Origin: Paludibacterium yongneupense DSM 18731
GTDB taxonomy: Bacteria > Pseudomonadota > Gammaproteobacteria > Burkholderiales > Chromobacteriaceae
Length of the DNA stretch: 52,933 nt
Assembly (NCBI RefSeq): GCF_000422925.1
Contig: NZ_AUGZ01000031.1
Location: 1 to 52,933 of the forward strand
Reading direction: 5' to 3'
Part shown: in pieces, positions 26,044 through 35,193 of the stretch
How the letters are laid out: every line of letters begins with the position of its first letter
Position numbering within the stretch: position 1 is the stretch's first letter
Program-made: the position numbers and the translations under genes
The notes under the pieces: model-generated
Seen by the model: only the letters and a program-made list of their open reading frames with translations
Database searches by the model: none
What the model was told of the DNA's origin: nothing

Positions 26044-27672
26044 TTACAGCATCAGGCGGCGGATATCCGCCAGCACCTGGGCCAGATACGCGGTGAAACG
26101 GGCGGCGGAGGCGCCGTCGATCACGCGATGATCGTAGGACAGCGACAACGGCAGCATCAGGCGCGGAGCGAACTCCTTGCCGTTCCAGATCGGCTTGATC
26201 GCCGATTTGGACACGCCGAGGATGGCGACTTCCGGCGCGTTGATGATGGGCGTGAACGCCGAACCGCCGATGCCGCCCAGGCTGGAAATGCTGAAGCAGC
26301 CGCCTTGCATGTCGGCCGGCAGCAATTTGCCGTCGCGCGCCTTCTTGGCCAGCGCTCCGCTTTCCTGAGCGATCTCGACCAGGCTCTTCTTGTCGGCGTC
26401 CTTGATCACCGGCACCACCAGCCCGTTCGGGGTATCGGCGGCAAAGCCGATATGGAAGTACTGCTTGAGGATCAGGTTTTCGCCATCGAGGCTCGCATTG
26501 AACTCCGGGTACTTCTTGAGCGCGGCCACGCAGGCCTTGATCAGGAAGGCCAGCGGGGTCAGCTTGACGCCATCGGCCTTCAGCTCTTCGCCCATCGACT
26601 TGCGGAACGCTTCCATCTCGGTGATGTCGGCTTCGTCGAACTGCGTCACATGGGGGATCATCACCCAGTTGCGCAGCAGGTTGGCGCCGGAAATCTTTTT
26701 GATGCGCGACAGCGGACGGCTTTCCACCGCGCCGAACTTGGCGAAATCGACCTTGGGCCACGGCAGCAGGTCGAGCCCGACGCCGGAACCGTTGACCGGG
26801 GCCGCCGAAGCCGGAGCCGCCGCACCGCTCAAGGCCCCCTTGACGAAGGCCTTGACGTCTTCTTCCACGATACGGCCCTTGCGGCCGCTACCCTTGACGC
26901 GGCTCAGGTCGACGCCCAGCTCGCGCGCCAGACGCCGCACCGACGGACCGGCATGGGCGGTGGCGAACAAGGCGGAGCTTGCCGCCGCCGCGGCCGCCAG
27001 GGTGGGTACCGGAATATCGCGAACGGGGGCGGGGGCAGGAGCGGCAGCGGCCGGCGCCGCAACAGCCGGAGCGGCGGCAGCCGCCGCCACGCCTTCGACC
27101 AGCACGATCAGATCGTCCTGGCTCACCTTGTCGCCCACCTTGACCTTGACGTCCACCACGCGGCCGGCGACCGTCGCCGGGACTTCCATGGTCGCCTTGT
27201 CGGTTTCCAGCGTAATCAGGGAGTCGTCGATGGCGATGACGTCACCGGCCTTGACCGTGACCTCGATCACGTCGACACCGTTATGGCCGCCGATATCGGG
27301 AACGCGGATCTCCTGCACGCCACTAGCGGCGGCGGCGGGCACCGGTGCCGGCGCCGCCGGGGCGGCCGCCGCAGGCGCGGGGCTTGCCGCAACGGCGGGA
27401 GCGGGGGCGGCCGCCGGCGCCGCAACGGCAGCCGAGGCCTCGACGCGGGCGATGACATCGCCCTCGCTGATCTTGTCGCCCACCTTGACCAGCAGCTCAC
27501 GGATCACGCCGGCGGCGGAGGCCGGAACTTCCATGGTCGCCTTGTCGGTTTCCAGCGTAATCAGGGAATCGTCGATAGCGACCGTCTGTCCGAGTGCCAC
27601 AAACAGCTCGATCACGTCGACATTGCTGTGCCCACCGATGTCGGGCACTTTCAGTTCGATCAAATTACTCAT
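26044..27672 (-). CDS. aceF: Dihydrolipoyllysine acetyltransferase (E2 of PDH)
   Basis: The 542-residue E2 core protein has two lipoyl domains (about 1-78 and 118-196), each with ETDKATMEVP carrying the lipoylated lysine. A subunit-binding domain follows (about 240-285, GPSVRRLARELGVDLSRVKGSG). The catalytic domain ends in the active-site motif DHRVIDGASAARF. Ala/Pro-rich flexible linkers separate the modules. E. coli AceF has three lipoyl domains, so this is the two-lipoyl form. It lies 72 bp after aceE on the same strand. Confidence 0.97.
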   Translation of the reverse strand: MSNLIELKVPDIGGHSNVDVIELFVALGQTVAIDDSLITLETDKATMEVPASAAGVIRELLVKVGDKISEGDVIARVEASAAVAAPAAAPAPAVAASPAPAAAAPAAPAPVPAAAASGVQEIRVPDIGGHNGVDVIEVTVKAGDVIAIDDSLITLETDKATMEVPATVAGRVVDVKVKVGDKVSQDDLIVLVEGVAAAAAAPAVAAPAAAAPAPAPVRDIPVPTLAAAAAASSALFATAHAGPSVRRLARELGVDLSRVKGSGRKGRIVEEDVKAFVKGALSGAAAPASAAPVNGSGVGLDLLPWPKVDFAKFGAVESRPLSRIKKISGANLLRNWVMIPHVTQFDEADITEMEAFRKSMGEELKADGVKLTPLAFLIKACVAALKKYPEFNASLDGENLILKQYFHIGFAADTPNGLVVPVIKDADKKSLVEIAQESGALAKKARDGKLLPADMQGGCFSISSLGGIGGSAFTPIINAPEVAILGVSKSAIKPIWNGKEFAPRLMLPLSLSYDHRVIDGASAARFTAYLAQVLADIRRLML

Positions 27673-27744
27673 AGGTTCAATATCCCTGCCTTGGGACGGG
27701 CCACAAGGCCCGTCCGGCGTTCTTCAAAGTCGTCGATATCCGGG

Positions 27745-30408
27745 TCAGACCTTCCAGGAAGGCAGCTTTTCCGGGTTGATGCCGTAACGCGCGATCGCTT
27801 CCGCCACACGGGAAGCGGCGATCTTGCCGTCCTGGGCGAGAGCAGAAAGCGCAGCCACCGCGACGTTGTAACGATCGACTTCGAAGAAATGACGCAGTTG
27901 CTGACGCGAATCGGAACGACCGAAACCGTCGGTACCCAATACCGTGAAGCGGGCCGGAACATATTCGCGGATCTGGTCGGCGTAAGCGCGAATGTAGTCG
28001 GTCGCGGCAATGACCGGACCCTTGCGGGCGGCCAGCTTGCCGGTCACGAACGCCTGGCGCTGCTCGCCTTCCGGATGCAGCATGTTCCAGCGCGCGGCAG
28101 CCATGCCGTCGCGGCGCAGCTCGTTGAACGAGGTCGCGCTCCAGACATCCGCCGCAACGCCGAAGTCGTTGCGCAGCAGGTCGGCCGCCGCGATCACTTC
28201 GCGCAGGATGGTGCCGGAGCCCATCAGTTGCACCTTGACCTCGGATTCGCCGCCGTCGCGCAGCAGGTACATGCCCTTGATGATGTCGTCTTCCACGCCC
28301 ACCGGCATCGCCGGGTGCGGGTAGTTTTCGTTCATCAGCGTGATGTAATAGAACACGTCTTCCTGTTCGACATACATGCGGCGCAGACCGTCTTGCAGGA
28401 TGACCGCCAGTTCATAGGCGAAGGTCGGATCGTAGCTCACGCAATTGGGGATCAGGCCGGCCTGGATGTGGCTGTGGCCGTCCTCATGCTGCAACCCTTC
28501 GCCATTGAGCGTCGTGCGGCCGGCGGTGCCGCCCAGCAGGAAGCCGCGGGCGCGCATGTCGCCTGCCGCCCATGCCAGATCGCCGATACGCTGGAAACCG
28601 AACATCGAGTAGTAGATGAAGAACGGAATCATCGGGATGCCGTTGTTCGCATAGCTGGTCGCAGCCGCGATCCACGACGACATGCCGCCCGGTTCGTTGA
28701 TGCCTTCCTGCAGCATCTGGCCATCGCGCGATTCTTTGTAGAACATCAGCTGATCGTGGTCCTGCGGCACATAGTTCTGCCCCATGGACGACCAGATGCC
28801 GTACTGGCGGAACATACCCTCCATACCGAAGGTCCGCGATTCGTCCGGTACGATGGGGACGATCTGCTTGCTCAGCCCCTTGTCCTTGAGCAGGGTGCCC
28901 AGCATGCGGACGAAGGCCATCGTGGTCGAGAACTCGCGCTCGCCCGAATCTTTCAGCTGTGCATCGAAGGTGTGCAGACCCGGGATCGGCAGCGGGGCGG
29001 TCACCGGCTTGCGCGCAGGCAGGTAGCCGCCGAGCTCGCGGCGGCGCGCGTGCAGGTATTGCATCTCCGGACTGTCGTCGGCCGGCTTGCAGTAGGGCAC
29101 CCCTTCATCCAGCTGGGCATCGGTGACCGGAATGCCGAACCGGTCGCGGAAGCGACGGATCGACTCCAGATCCATTTTCTTGGCCTGGTGGGCAATGTTC
29201 TGCGCTTCGCCCGAGGTGCCCATGCCATAGCCCTTGATGGTCTTGGCCAGGATCACGGTCGGACGGCCGGTGGTATGCGTGGCCTGATGGTAGGCGGCAT
29301 ACACCTTGTGCGCGTCGTGGCCGCCGCGGTTCAGCGCCCAGATTTCGTCGTCCGACATATTGGCGACCATCGCGCGCAGTTCCGGCGACGTGCCGAAGAA
29401 GTGCTCGCGCACATAGGCGCCGTCCTTGGACTTGAAGGTCTGATAGTCGCCGTCCACGCATTCGTCCATGCGCTTCTTCAGCAGGCCCTTGGTATCCATC
29501 GCCAGCAGCGAATCCCAGCGGCTGCCCCAGATCACTTTGAGCACATTCCAGCCGGAGCCGCGGAAGTCGCCTTCCAGCTCCTGGATGATCTTGCCGTTGC
29601 CGCGCACCGGACCGTCCAGGCGCTGCAAGTTGCAGTTGATGACGAAAATCAGGTTATCCAGGCCTTCGCGTGCGGCCAGGCTGATCGCACCCAACGACTC
29701 CGGTTCGTCCATTTCGCCGTCGCCGCAGAAACACCAGACCTTGCGGCCAGGGGTGCGGGCCAGACCGCGGCTTTCCAGGTATTTGAGGAAACGGGCCTGA
29801 TAGATCGCCATCAAGGGGCCCAACCCCATCGACACGGTCGGGAACTGCCAGAAATCGGGCATCAGCCACGGGTGCGGGTAAGAGGACAAGCCGCCGCCGT
29901 CGACTTCCTGACGGAAGCTGTCGAGCTGCTCCTGCGACAGGCGTCCTTCGAGGAAGGCGCGCGCATAGATCCCCGGGGAGATATGCCCCTGGAAGTAGAT
30001 CAGATCGCCTTCTTGCTCTTCGTTGGCGGCACGCCAGAAATGGTTCAGGCCGACATCGTACAGCGTCGCGGAAGACTGGAAGCTGGCGATGTGGCCGCCC
30101 AGTTCGAGATCTTTCTTGCCCGCGCGCAGCACCATGGCCATCGCGTTCCAGCGGGTATAGGCGAGGATGCGTTGCTCCATCTCCTGGTCGCCGGAGGATT
30201 TGACTTCGCGTGCGACGGGGATCGTATTCTGGTAGGCCGTGGTGGCATCGAAAGGCAGGTGCGCGCCGCGACGGCGCGTGCGCTCGACCATCTTCTCGAG
30301 CAGGTAGTGGGCGCGTTCGGCGCCTTCGGTTTCCAGCACCGACTCCAGTGCTTGCAGCCACTCGTTGGTTTCGAGCGGATCGACATCATCATTGAAGGTT
30401 GCAGCCAT
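27745..30408 (-). CDS. aceE: Pyruvate dehydrogenase E1, homodimeric type
   Basis: The 887-residue thiamine diphosphate enzyme decarboxylates pyruvate and acetylates the lipoyl group of E2. The ThDP/Mg motif is FCGDGEMDEPESLGAIS with VINCNLQRLDGPVRG. Other family segments are SYPHPWLMPDFWQFPTVSMGLGP, KTIKGYGMG and the C-terminal GTDGFGRSDSR. Length and sequence fit the alpha2-type E1 of Gram-negative bacteria. The ATG at 30408 follows GAGGATAAGAG. It is first in the aceE-aceF-lpdA operon, and a long inverted repeat 93-151 bp upstream of the start is a good candidate for its control. Confidence 0.98.
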   Translation of the reverse strand: MAATFNDDVDPLETNEWLQALESVLETEGAERAHYLLEKMVERTRRRGAHLPFDATTAYQNTIPVAREVKSSGDQEMEQRILAYTRWNAMAMVLRAGKKDLELGGHIASFQSSATLYDVGLNHFWRAANEEQEGDLIYFQGHISPGIYARAFLEGRLSQEQLDSFRQEVDGGGLSSYPHPWLMPDFWQFPTVSMGLGPLMAIYQARFLKYLESRGLARTPGRKVWCFCGDGEMDEPESLGAISLAAREGLDNLIFVINCNLQRLDGPVRGNGKIIQELEGDFRGSGWNVLKVIWGSRWDSLLAMDTKGLLKKRMDECVDGDYQTFKSKDGAYVREHFFGTSPELRAMVANMSDDEIWALNRGGHDAHKVYAAYHQATHTTGRPTVILAKTIKGYGMGTSGEAQNIAHQAKKMDLESIRRFRDRFGIPVTDAQLDEGVPYCKPADDSPEMQYLHARRRELGGYLPARKPVTAPLPIPGLHTFDAQLKDSGEREFSTTMAFVRMLGTLLKDKGLSKQIVPIVPDESRTFGMEGMFRQYGIWSSMGQNYVPQDHDQLMFYKESRDGQMLQEGINEPGGMSSWIAAATSYANNGIPMIPFFIYYSMFGFQRIGDLAWAAGDMRARGFLLGGTAGRTTLNGEGLQHEDGHSHIQAGLIPNCVSYDPTFAYELAVILQDGLRRMYVEQEDVFYYITLMNENYPHPAMPVGVEDDIIKGMYLLRDGGESEVKVQLMGSGTILREVIAAADLLRNDFGVAADVWSATSFNELRRDGMAAARWNMLHPEGEQRQAFVTGKLAARKGPVIAATDYIRAYADQIREYVPARFTVLGTDGFGRSDSRQQLRHFFEVDRYNVAVAALSALAQDGKIAASRVAEAIARYGINPEKLPSWKV

Positions 30409-30500
30409 CTCTTATCCTCGTTTCTACGGTCAACCGGTCCGGACTGGATCGATCCCGATAGTTATCTATTCGTTCGGATCGGATATGAACCCGATCACTT

Positions 30501-30559
30501 AGACTTAGATTGTAAACGAACATTTTCTGCGATGTAATGTTCATTTACGAACTTAGTCT
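30501..30559. promoter_or_regulatory. Long inverted repeat upstream of aceE
   Basis: Two 24-base arms (30501-30524 and 30536-30559) are complementary at 20 of 24 positions with an 11-base spacer; the core AATGTTC-N-TTTAC is shared by both arms. It lies in a 285-bp region (30409-30693) with no gene. It could be a pair of sites for a dimeric regulator of the pyruvate dehydrogenase operon. The sequence does not match the E. coli PdhR operator (TTGGT-N-ACCAA). Confidence 0.6.
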
Positions 30560-30693
30560 CTGGTTGAGGCAGTTTATGTCCCCTCGAATTCGAAAAGAAT
30601 AGGTCATGGCCCCTTACCTTCAAAAAAAGCGGTTCCGACCTGATTGATGCGACGCACCATGTTGTATTTATGCGATAGACGCTGCGACCCGCT

Positions 30694-32136
30694 TCAGGAC
30701 TTTGCCGCCGCTTTTTCCTCCTTCACCTTTTTCTCGAGCTCGCGACTGCGCGCCTCGATCGACGAGCGCAGGTAGAAGTCGTCTCCGGGTGCCTTGCTCG
30801 CCAGTTGGTACTGTTCCAGTGCCTGTTCATAGCGCCCTTCGAAATAGAGCGCATTGCCCAGCGCGGCATGAAAACGCAGGGCATCCCTGTCAGCATAGAT
30901 CCTGGCCTGCAGCCGATACAGGACGGCATCGGCCGGATTCGTCTCCAGACGCACGCGAATCCTGGCCAGCGCCGCATCGCGCGCGCCCGAGTCGATCAGG
31001 TTCGAGATCTCGTCCACGGCGAGCGCCCTGTTCAGGGGGAAGCGCTGCAAGGCAGTGCGGTAGATCGCCTCTGCCGCCGCCCAGTTTCTGCCTTCGCGTG
31101 CGATATCGGCGGCCAGCGTCTCCAGCATCGGATCGTCCGGCAGCTTGGCGCGCGCCTGCGCCAGCGCCTGGCGCGCACCGGCCACGTCGTGGCCCATCAG
31201 CCGCGCACGCGCCCAGCCATACCACTGCGCACCTTCATTCAGGTAGCGCCCGCTGGCGATCGATGTCCGGTAATAACTCTGTGCGCTTGGCTGATCGAGG
31301 TGCATCAGCCGCAGTTTTTCCCTGACCAGCAAGAACTCGGTGCTATCGGTCCGCATGATGCTCGGGTACGCCTCTGCCCGATTCTGTGCCTCGCTGATAC
31401 GCTCGCTGGTCACCGGGTGGGTGCGCAGAAACGCGTAGGCATTGCTGTCCGAGAAATGATCGGCCTGCTGCAAGCGCTGGAAAAAAACAGGCATCGAACG
31501 CACATCGAAGCCGGCGCTGGCCAGGTATTGCATGCCGACGCGGTCAGCTTCGCGTTCGAAATCGCGGGAAAAGGACAGCTGGTTGGCCAGCGAGGCGCCG
31601 AAGCCGGCGTTGAGGCTGCCGAAAGCCAGGTCGCCATTCCCCGAACGCGCCGCCAGCGCCGCGCCCAGAATGGCGGCCAGCACCATCAGCTGGCTGCCGC
31701 TGCTGGATGCTTTCATGCGGGCCATGTGACGCTGGGTGACGTGGGCCATTTCATGTCCGATCACCGATGCCAGCTCGCCCTCGCTTTGCGCAGTCAGCAG
31801 CAGGCCGGCGTACACGCCGACATAGCCGCCTGGCATGGCAAAGGCGTTGATCGAAAAATCGTTGACGGCGAAAAAGGTGAAATGCAGGCCGGGAATCTGC
31901 GCGCCGGAGGCCAGCCGCCCGCCGAGCCAGTTCAGGTAGGAGACGATCTCGACATCGTCGATCAGCGCGTTTTCCTCCGCAAGCTCGCGCATGGCCGTGC
32001 TTCCGATGCGCGCTTCATCCGCAAGCGACATCGACGCGTCCGACACTTCTCCCAGATCGGGCAGGTCGACCGCCAGGCAGGGGACCGTGGCCAGCAGATG
32101 CGAACACAACAAAACAGCGAGAAGAGTGCGGTTCAT
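30694..32136 (-). CDS. M48-family metalloprotease with TPR region (BepA-like)
   Basis: The 480-residue protein has a signal peptide (about 1-24) and an M48 peptidase domain with the zinc site VIGHEMAHVTQRH (His128, Glu129, His132) and the third ligand region FSRDFEREADRVG. A C-terminal tetratricopeptide region spans about 300-480 (for example AVLYRLQARIYADRDALRFHAALGNALYFEGRYEQALEQY). This is the layout of BepA/YfgC, a periplasmic protease and chaperone that degrades or helps mature stalled LptD and other outer membrane proteins. I use the ATG at 32136; the frame also allows a TTG 6 bases earlier. No clear ribosome binding site is visible. Confidence 0.92.
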   Translation of the reverse strand: MNRTLLAVLLCSHLLATVPCLAVDLPDLGEVSDASMSLADEARIGSTAMRELAEENALIDDVEIVSYLNWLGGRLASGAQIPGLHFTFFAVNDFSINAFAMPGGYVGVYAGLLLTAQSEGELASVIGHEMAHVTQRHMARMKASSSGSQLMVLAAILGAALAARSGNGDLAFGSLNAGFGASLANQLSFSRDFEREADRVGMQYLASAGFDVRSMPVFFQRLQQADHFSDSNAYAFLRTHPVTSERISEAQNRAEAYPSIMRTDSTEFLLVREKLRLMHLDQPSAQSYYRTSIASGRYLNEGAQWYGWARARLMGHDVAGARQALAQARAKLPDDPMLETLAADIAREGRNWAAAEAIYRTALQRFPLNRALAVDEISNLIDSGARDAALARIRVRLETNPADAVLYRLQARIYADRDALRFHAALGNALYFEGRYEQALEQYQLASKAPGDDFYLRSSIEARSRELEKKVKEEKAAAKS

Positions 32137-32217
32137 GATCAAATAAAGAAGGAGGCCCGGGCTCCGGGAATCCGGTCGGACGGGCGTCAGCCGCGGGTGC
32201 CGCCCCGATCAACCGCC

Positions 32218-32244
32218 GATGCCGCCGTCAGCGACGGCGGCATC
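32218..32244 (-). terminator. Hairpin downstream of the ArsR-type gene
   Basis: Perfect 12-bp arms GATGCCGCCGTC/GACGGCGGCATC enclose a 3-base loop, 63 bases past the regulator's stop. It has no T run; it may terminate weakly or protect the message end. Confidence 0.5.
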
Positions 32245-32306
32245 ACATGGTATGCCTTCTGGAGGGCCAGCAACAGCCCCGCCGCCGTACCGGCACGGGA
32301 GCGGGT

Positions 32307-32642
32307 TCATCGCCGCGACATGGCGTCGCGCATTTCCTCGCCGGGCCCGGCGGGACAATACAGGCCATGCAGCGTCTTGAGCAGAGCCTGTGCCTGCTGG
32401 CTCGCAATGCGATAGTAGATCCACTTGCCATCGCGCCGCGTCGCAACCAGCTGCTCATGCCGCAATACGCCCAGTTGCTGCGACAGCGTCGGTTGGCGGA
32501 TTCCGGTCAGGCGCTCCAGTTCGGAGACTGTCTGCTCTCCATTGATCAGGCGGCAAAGCAGCAGTAGCCGGTCTTCGTTGGCCAGGCTCTTGAGCAAGGT
32601 GGTCGCACGCGTTGCGTTTTCGTTCATCACGGACAGATTCAT
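32307..32642 (-). CDS. ArsR/SmtB-family regulator, BigR/SqrR-like dithiol type
   Basis: The 111-residue winged-helix repressor has the recognition region LTGIRQPTLSQQLGVLRHEQLVATRRDGKWIYYR. It has just two cysteines, Cys30 in LLLCRLINGE and Cys96 in LHGLYCPAG. They are 66 residues apart, the same spacing as the sensing pair of BigR and SqrR, where persulfide forms a polysulfide bridge that releases DNA. Metal-binding motifs of ArsR or SmtB (ELCVCDL) are absent. The ATG at 32642 follows AGGGGGTG. No sulfide-detoxification gene is adjacent; the divergent neighbour is carbonic anhydrase. Sulfide sensing is a well-based inference, the target genes are unknown. Confidence 0.85.
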   Translation of the reverse strand: MNLSVMNENATRATTLLKSLANEDRLLLLCRLINGEQTVSELERLTGIRQPTLSQQLGVLRHEQLVATRRDGKWIYYRIASQQAQALLKTLHGLYCPAGPGEEMRDAMSRR

Positions 32643-32776
32643 GACACCCCCTAGACCGAAGCAGCGCTAGCCACCCGGCGAACTTTCCTCTGATTTGTAA
32701 TGGATGGCCGCTCAATGCCGCCGTCTGACCACGAATGGCGCGTGATTGATAAGCCGACACCCTCAAACTGTAACAA

Positions 32777-32809
32777 TTTATTGAATAAAAGAAAAGTATT
32801 GGTTATAAA
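32777..32809 (+). promoter_or_regulatory. Promoter toward carbonic anhydrase with overlapping palindrome
   Basis: TTGAAT (32781-32786) and TATAAA (32804-32809) are 17 bp apart, a good sigma70-type promoter giving a leader of about 180 bases. The palindrome TTTATT-G-AATAAA (32777-32789) overlaps the -35 and could be an operator for the divergent ArsR-type regulator. The rest of the 352-bp gap (32643-32994) shows no gene. Confidence 0.5.
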
Positions 32810-32994
32810 TCAGAATTTACTTACACGAACAGCAGCCGCGGGATCGCGCCGGGCCGCAAGGCAAATATCGACCCGCAGCGCAAAACGCGGCATCATCTAC
32901 GATGGCTCGCCGCGCCACGAGCGCAGCGGCATGAAGGTGCGCGGCCCATACCGCCGCGCACATCCCGTATCACTGGCAAGCAAGGAGAAGCGGA

Positions 32995-33579
32995 TTGAAG
33001 AGCCTTCTGGCTAACGTACTCGACCATAATCGTGATTTCGTCGCGCGACGCGAATACGAACCCTTCGCTACCGACAAATTCCCGGACAAGAACCTGGCGG
33101 TGCTCGCCTGCATGGATGCACGGCTGGTCGAATTGCTGCCCAAAGCCATGGGCCTGAAGAATGGGGACGCCAAACTGATCAAGAATGCGGGCGCGCTCGT
33201 CACCCACCCCTGGGGTTCGGTGATGCGCAGTCTGATCGTGGCGGTCTATGCCTTGCGCGCCGAAGAGATCTGCGTGGTCGCGCACGAGGACTGCGGCATG
33301 AACTCGATCGACCCCGGCGCGATCCTGCAAGCGGCCCAGGATCGCGGCATCAACGGCAAGACCATGGATACCCTGCGCGCGGCCGGCATCGACCTCGACC
33401 ACTGGCTGAGAGGCTTCGACAATGTGGCCGACAGCGTCAACTACACGGTCGGCATTATCCGGCAACATCCGCTGATGCCGCCGGACGTGCCGGTCCATGG
33501 GCTGATCATCAATCCGCATACCGGCCAGCTGAAGCTGGTCGTGGATGGATACAGTCCGCAGGCAACGGGCGATGCCTGA
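32995..33579 (+). CDS. Beta-class carbonic anhydrase
   Basis: The 194-residue enzyme interconverts CO2 and bicarbonate. Zinc ligands are Cys39 in LACMDARL, with the Asp41-Arg43 dyad, and His97 and Cys100 in AHEDCGM; KNAGALVT is also typical. It belongs to the short beta-CA branch seen in many Gram-positive and some proteobacterial genomes (YvdA-like), not to the E. coli Can/CynT type. The start is TTG at 32995, well placed behind AAGGAG. It overlaps the start of nadD, so they are likely co-transcribed. Confidence 0.92.
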   Translation: MKSLLANVLDHNRDFVARREYEPFATDKFPDKNLAVLACMDARLVELLPKAMGLKNGDAKLIKNAGALVTHPWGSVMRSLIVAVYALRAEEICVVAHEDCGMNSIDPGAILQAAQDRGINGKTMDTLRAAGIDLDHWLRGFDNVADSVNYTVGIIRQHPLMPPDVPVHGLIINPHTGQLKLVVDGYSPQATGDA

Positions 33580-34237
33580 CGGGGTCGGCATCTTCGGCGG
33601 GACTTTCGACCCCATTCACCTCGCCCACATCCGGATGGCTCGCGCCTTCCGCGACGAGATCGGTCTGGCTGAGCTGCGGCTGGTTCCGGCTGGCCGCCCC
33701 TATCACCGGCAACAGCCCGAGCACGCGGCGGTGCAAGACCGGCTGACGATGGTCGAGCTGGCCATCGCCGGCGAGCCCGGCATGGTCGTGGATGCGCGCG
33801 AGGCGGTGCGCGACCGCCCCTCCTACACCTACGACACGCTCGCGGAGGTCCGCTCCGAGCTCGGGGCCGAACGTCCGCTGTGGTTTTTGATCGGCGCTGA
33901 CGCGCTGGCGCAGCTGGATCGCTGGCATAACTGGCGGCAGTTGTTCGACCTGGCCAATCTGGCAGTAGCGCTGCGGCCCGGCTTCAACTGCGCCGGACTG
34001 CCGCCTGCGATTCGCAGCGAGTGGCTGGCGCGGCAAGTCCCTGATTTTCCAAATCACTGCGCGTCAGGTACAATCCGCCCCCTGACATTGCCGCCGGTGG
34101 AATTGTCCGCCACGGCAATACGCGAACGGCTCGCGCGCAAGCAGGACATATCCGATCAGGTAGCAAAGCCCGTGCTCTCCTATATTGAGGAACACGGTTT
34201 GTATCGTCAGCCCGGCGGCAGCGTCGCCGGCGATTAA
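33572..34237 (+). CDS. nadD: Nicotinate-nucleotide adenylyltransferase
   Basis: The 221-residue enzyme adenylates nicotinate mononucleotide in NAD synthesis. Motifs are VGIFGGTFDPIHLAHIRMA (the nucleotidyltransferase H-x-x-H), LVPAGRPYHR, DRPSYTYDTL, FLIGADALAQLDRWHNW and the C-terminal ELSATAIRERL. The ATG at 33572 overlaps the carbonic anhydrase stop by 8 bases. It leads the conserved nadD-rsfS-rlmH order. Confidence 0.96.
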   Translation: MPDGVGIFGGTFDPIHLAHIRMARAFRDEIGLAELRLVPAGRPYHRQQPEHAAVQDRLTMVELAIAGEPGMVVDAREAVRDRPSYTYDTLAEVRSELGAERPLWFLIGADALAQLDRWHNWRQLFDLANLAVALRPGFNCAGLPPAIRSEWLARQVPDFPNHCASGTIRPLTLPPVELSATAIRERLARKQDISDQVAKPVLSYIEEHGLYRQPGGSVAGD

Positions 34238-34294
34238 CTATCACGCTGCCTTCGCGCGCGGCGAGCAGCGTAACCGCTCAATGTGGAAGGACAC

Positions 34295-34663
34295 ATGGAA
34301 ATTAAAGAAATAGCCAAATTGGCAGTGGAAGCCCTCGAGGACGTCAAAGGCAAGGACATCATCGAGCTGGAAACCAGCGAACTCACCGATCTGTTTCAGT
34401 ACATGATCGTCTGTACCGGCGACTCCAACCGCCAGGTCAAAGCGCTGGCCAACAGCGTCAGCGTCAAGCTGAAAGAGGCAGGCGTCGATATCATCGGCAG
34501 CGAAGGCCATGAATTCGGAGAATGGGTTCTGGTCGATGCCGGTGAAGTCATCGTGCACGTCATGCTGCCGGCGGTACGCGACTATTACGACCTGGAAGAG
34601 CTGTGGGGCGGCGAAAAACCGTCCTTCGTTCCGACCGGCGCCAAACCCTGGAAAGCCGAGTAA
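34295..34663 (+). CDS. rsfS: Ribosome silencing factor RsfS
   Basis: The 122-residue protein binds ribosomal protein L14 and blocks subunit joining in starvation. Family motifs are LEDVKGKDIIELETSELTDLFQYMIVCTGDSNRQVKALA, EGHEFGEWVLVDAGEVIVHVM and RDYYDLEELWG. The ATG at 34295 follows GGAAGGACAC; a GTG 12 bases earlier is less likely. It sits between nadD and rlmH as in most proteobacteria. Confidence 0.96.
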   Translation: MEIKEIAKLAVEALEDVKGKDIIELETSELTDLFQYMIVCTGDSNRQVKALANSVSVKLKEAGVDIIGSEGHEFGEWVLVDAGEVIVHVMLPAVRDYYDLEELWGGEKPSFVPTGAKPWKAE

Positions 34664-34704
34664 CCCCCCCCCGGCCGCGCTGGCCGGGCGCATAGCCTCC
34701 AGCC

Positions 34705-35175
34705 ATGAAAATCACCATCCTCGCCGTCGGCACCAAAATGCCGGACTGGGTCGACATCGCGTACAAAGACTACGCCAAACGCTTTGGCCGTGATGTCAGC
34801 CTGGAGATCCGCGAAATCAAGCCGGAAAAACGCGGCGGTGGCGTCACGACCGAAAAGGGCATCGCCGCCGAACATGCGCGGCTGAGCGCCGCCATCCCGC
34901 CGCGCGCACGCCTGATCGTCCTGGACGAACGCGGCCGCAACTGGACATCGATGCAATTGGCCGGCAGCATGAAAGACTGGCTGGCCGGTGGCCACGACCT
35001 GTGTTTCGTAATCGGCGGCGCCGACGGTCTGAGCGACGAACTCAAGGCCCGTGCCGACGTGCTGCTGCAACTGTCGGCGCTGACCCTGCCACACGGCATG
35101 GTCAGGGTCTTGCTGGCCGAGCAGATCTACCGCGCGATTTCGATTCTGAACGGACACCCCTACCACCGCGAGTGA
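34705..35175 (+). CDS. rlmH: 23S rRNA pseudouridine-1915 N3-methyltransferase
   Basis: This 156-residue SPOUT methyltransferase modifies pseudouridine 1915 of 23S rRNA. It shows MKITILAVGTKMPDWVD, LDERGRNWTS and the knot region DLCFVIGGADGLSDELKARAD, with the C-terminal LLAEQIYRAISILNGHPYHRE. Length equals the E. coli enzyme (155). It is the third gene of the nadD-rsfS-rlmH unit. Confidence 0.97.
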   Translation: MKITILAVGTKMPDWVDIAYKDYAKRFGRDVSLEIREIKPEKRGGGVTTEKGIAAEHARLSAAIPPRARLIVLDERGRNWTSMQLAGSMKDWLAGGHDLCFVIGGADGLSDELKARADVLLQLSALTLPHGMVRVLLAEQIYRAISILNGHPYHRE

Positions 35176-35193
35176 ATACGCGGCGCAGCCGCA

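Noticed and set aside
25789-30537. A 1582-codon plus-strand open frame across the pyruvate dehydrogenase genes
   Set aside because: It is the antisense of aceE, aceF and lpdA; its translation is Arg/His/Gly-rich with no family, and the minus-strand products are unmistakable.
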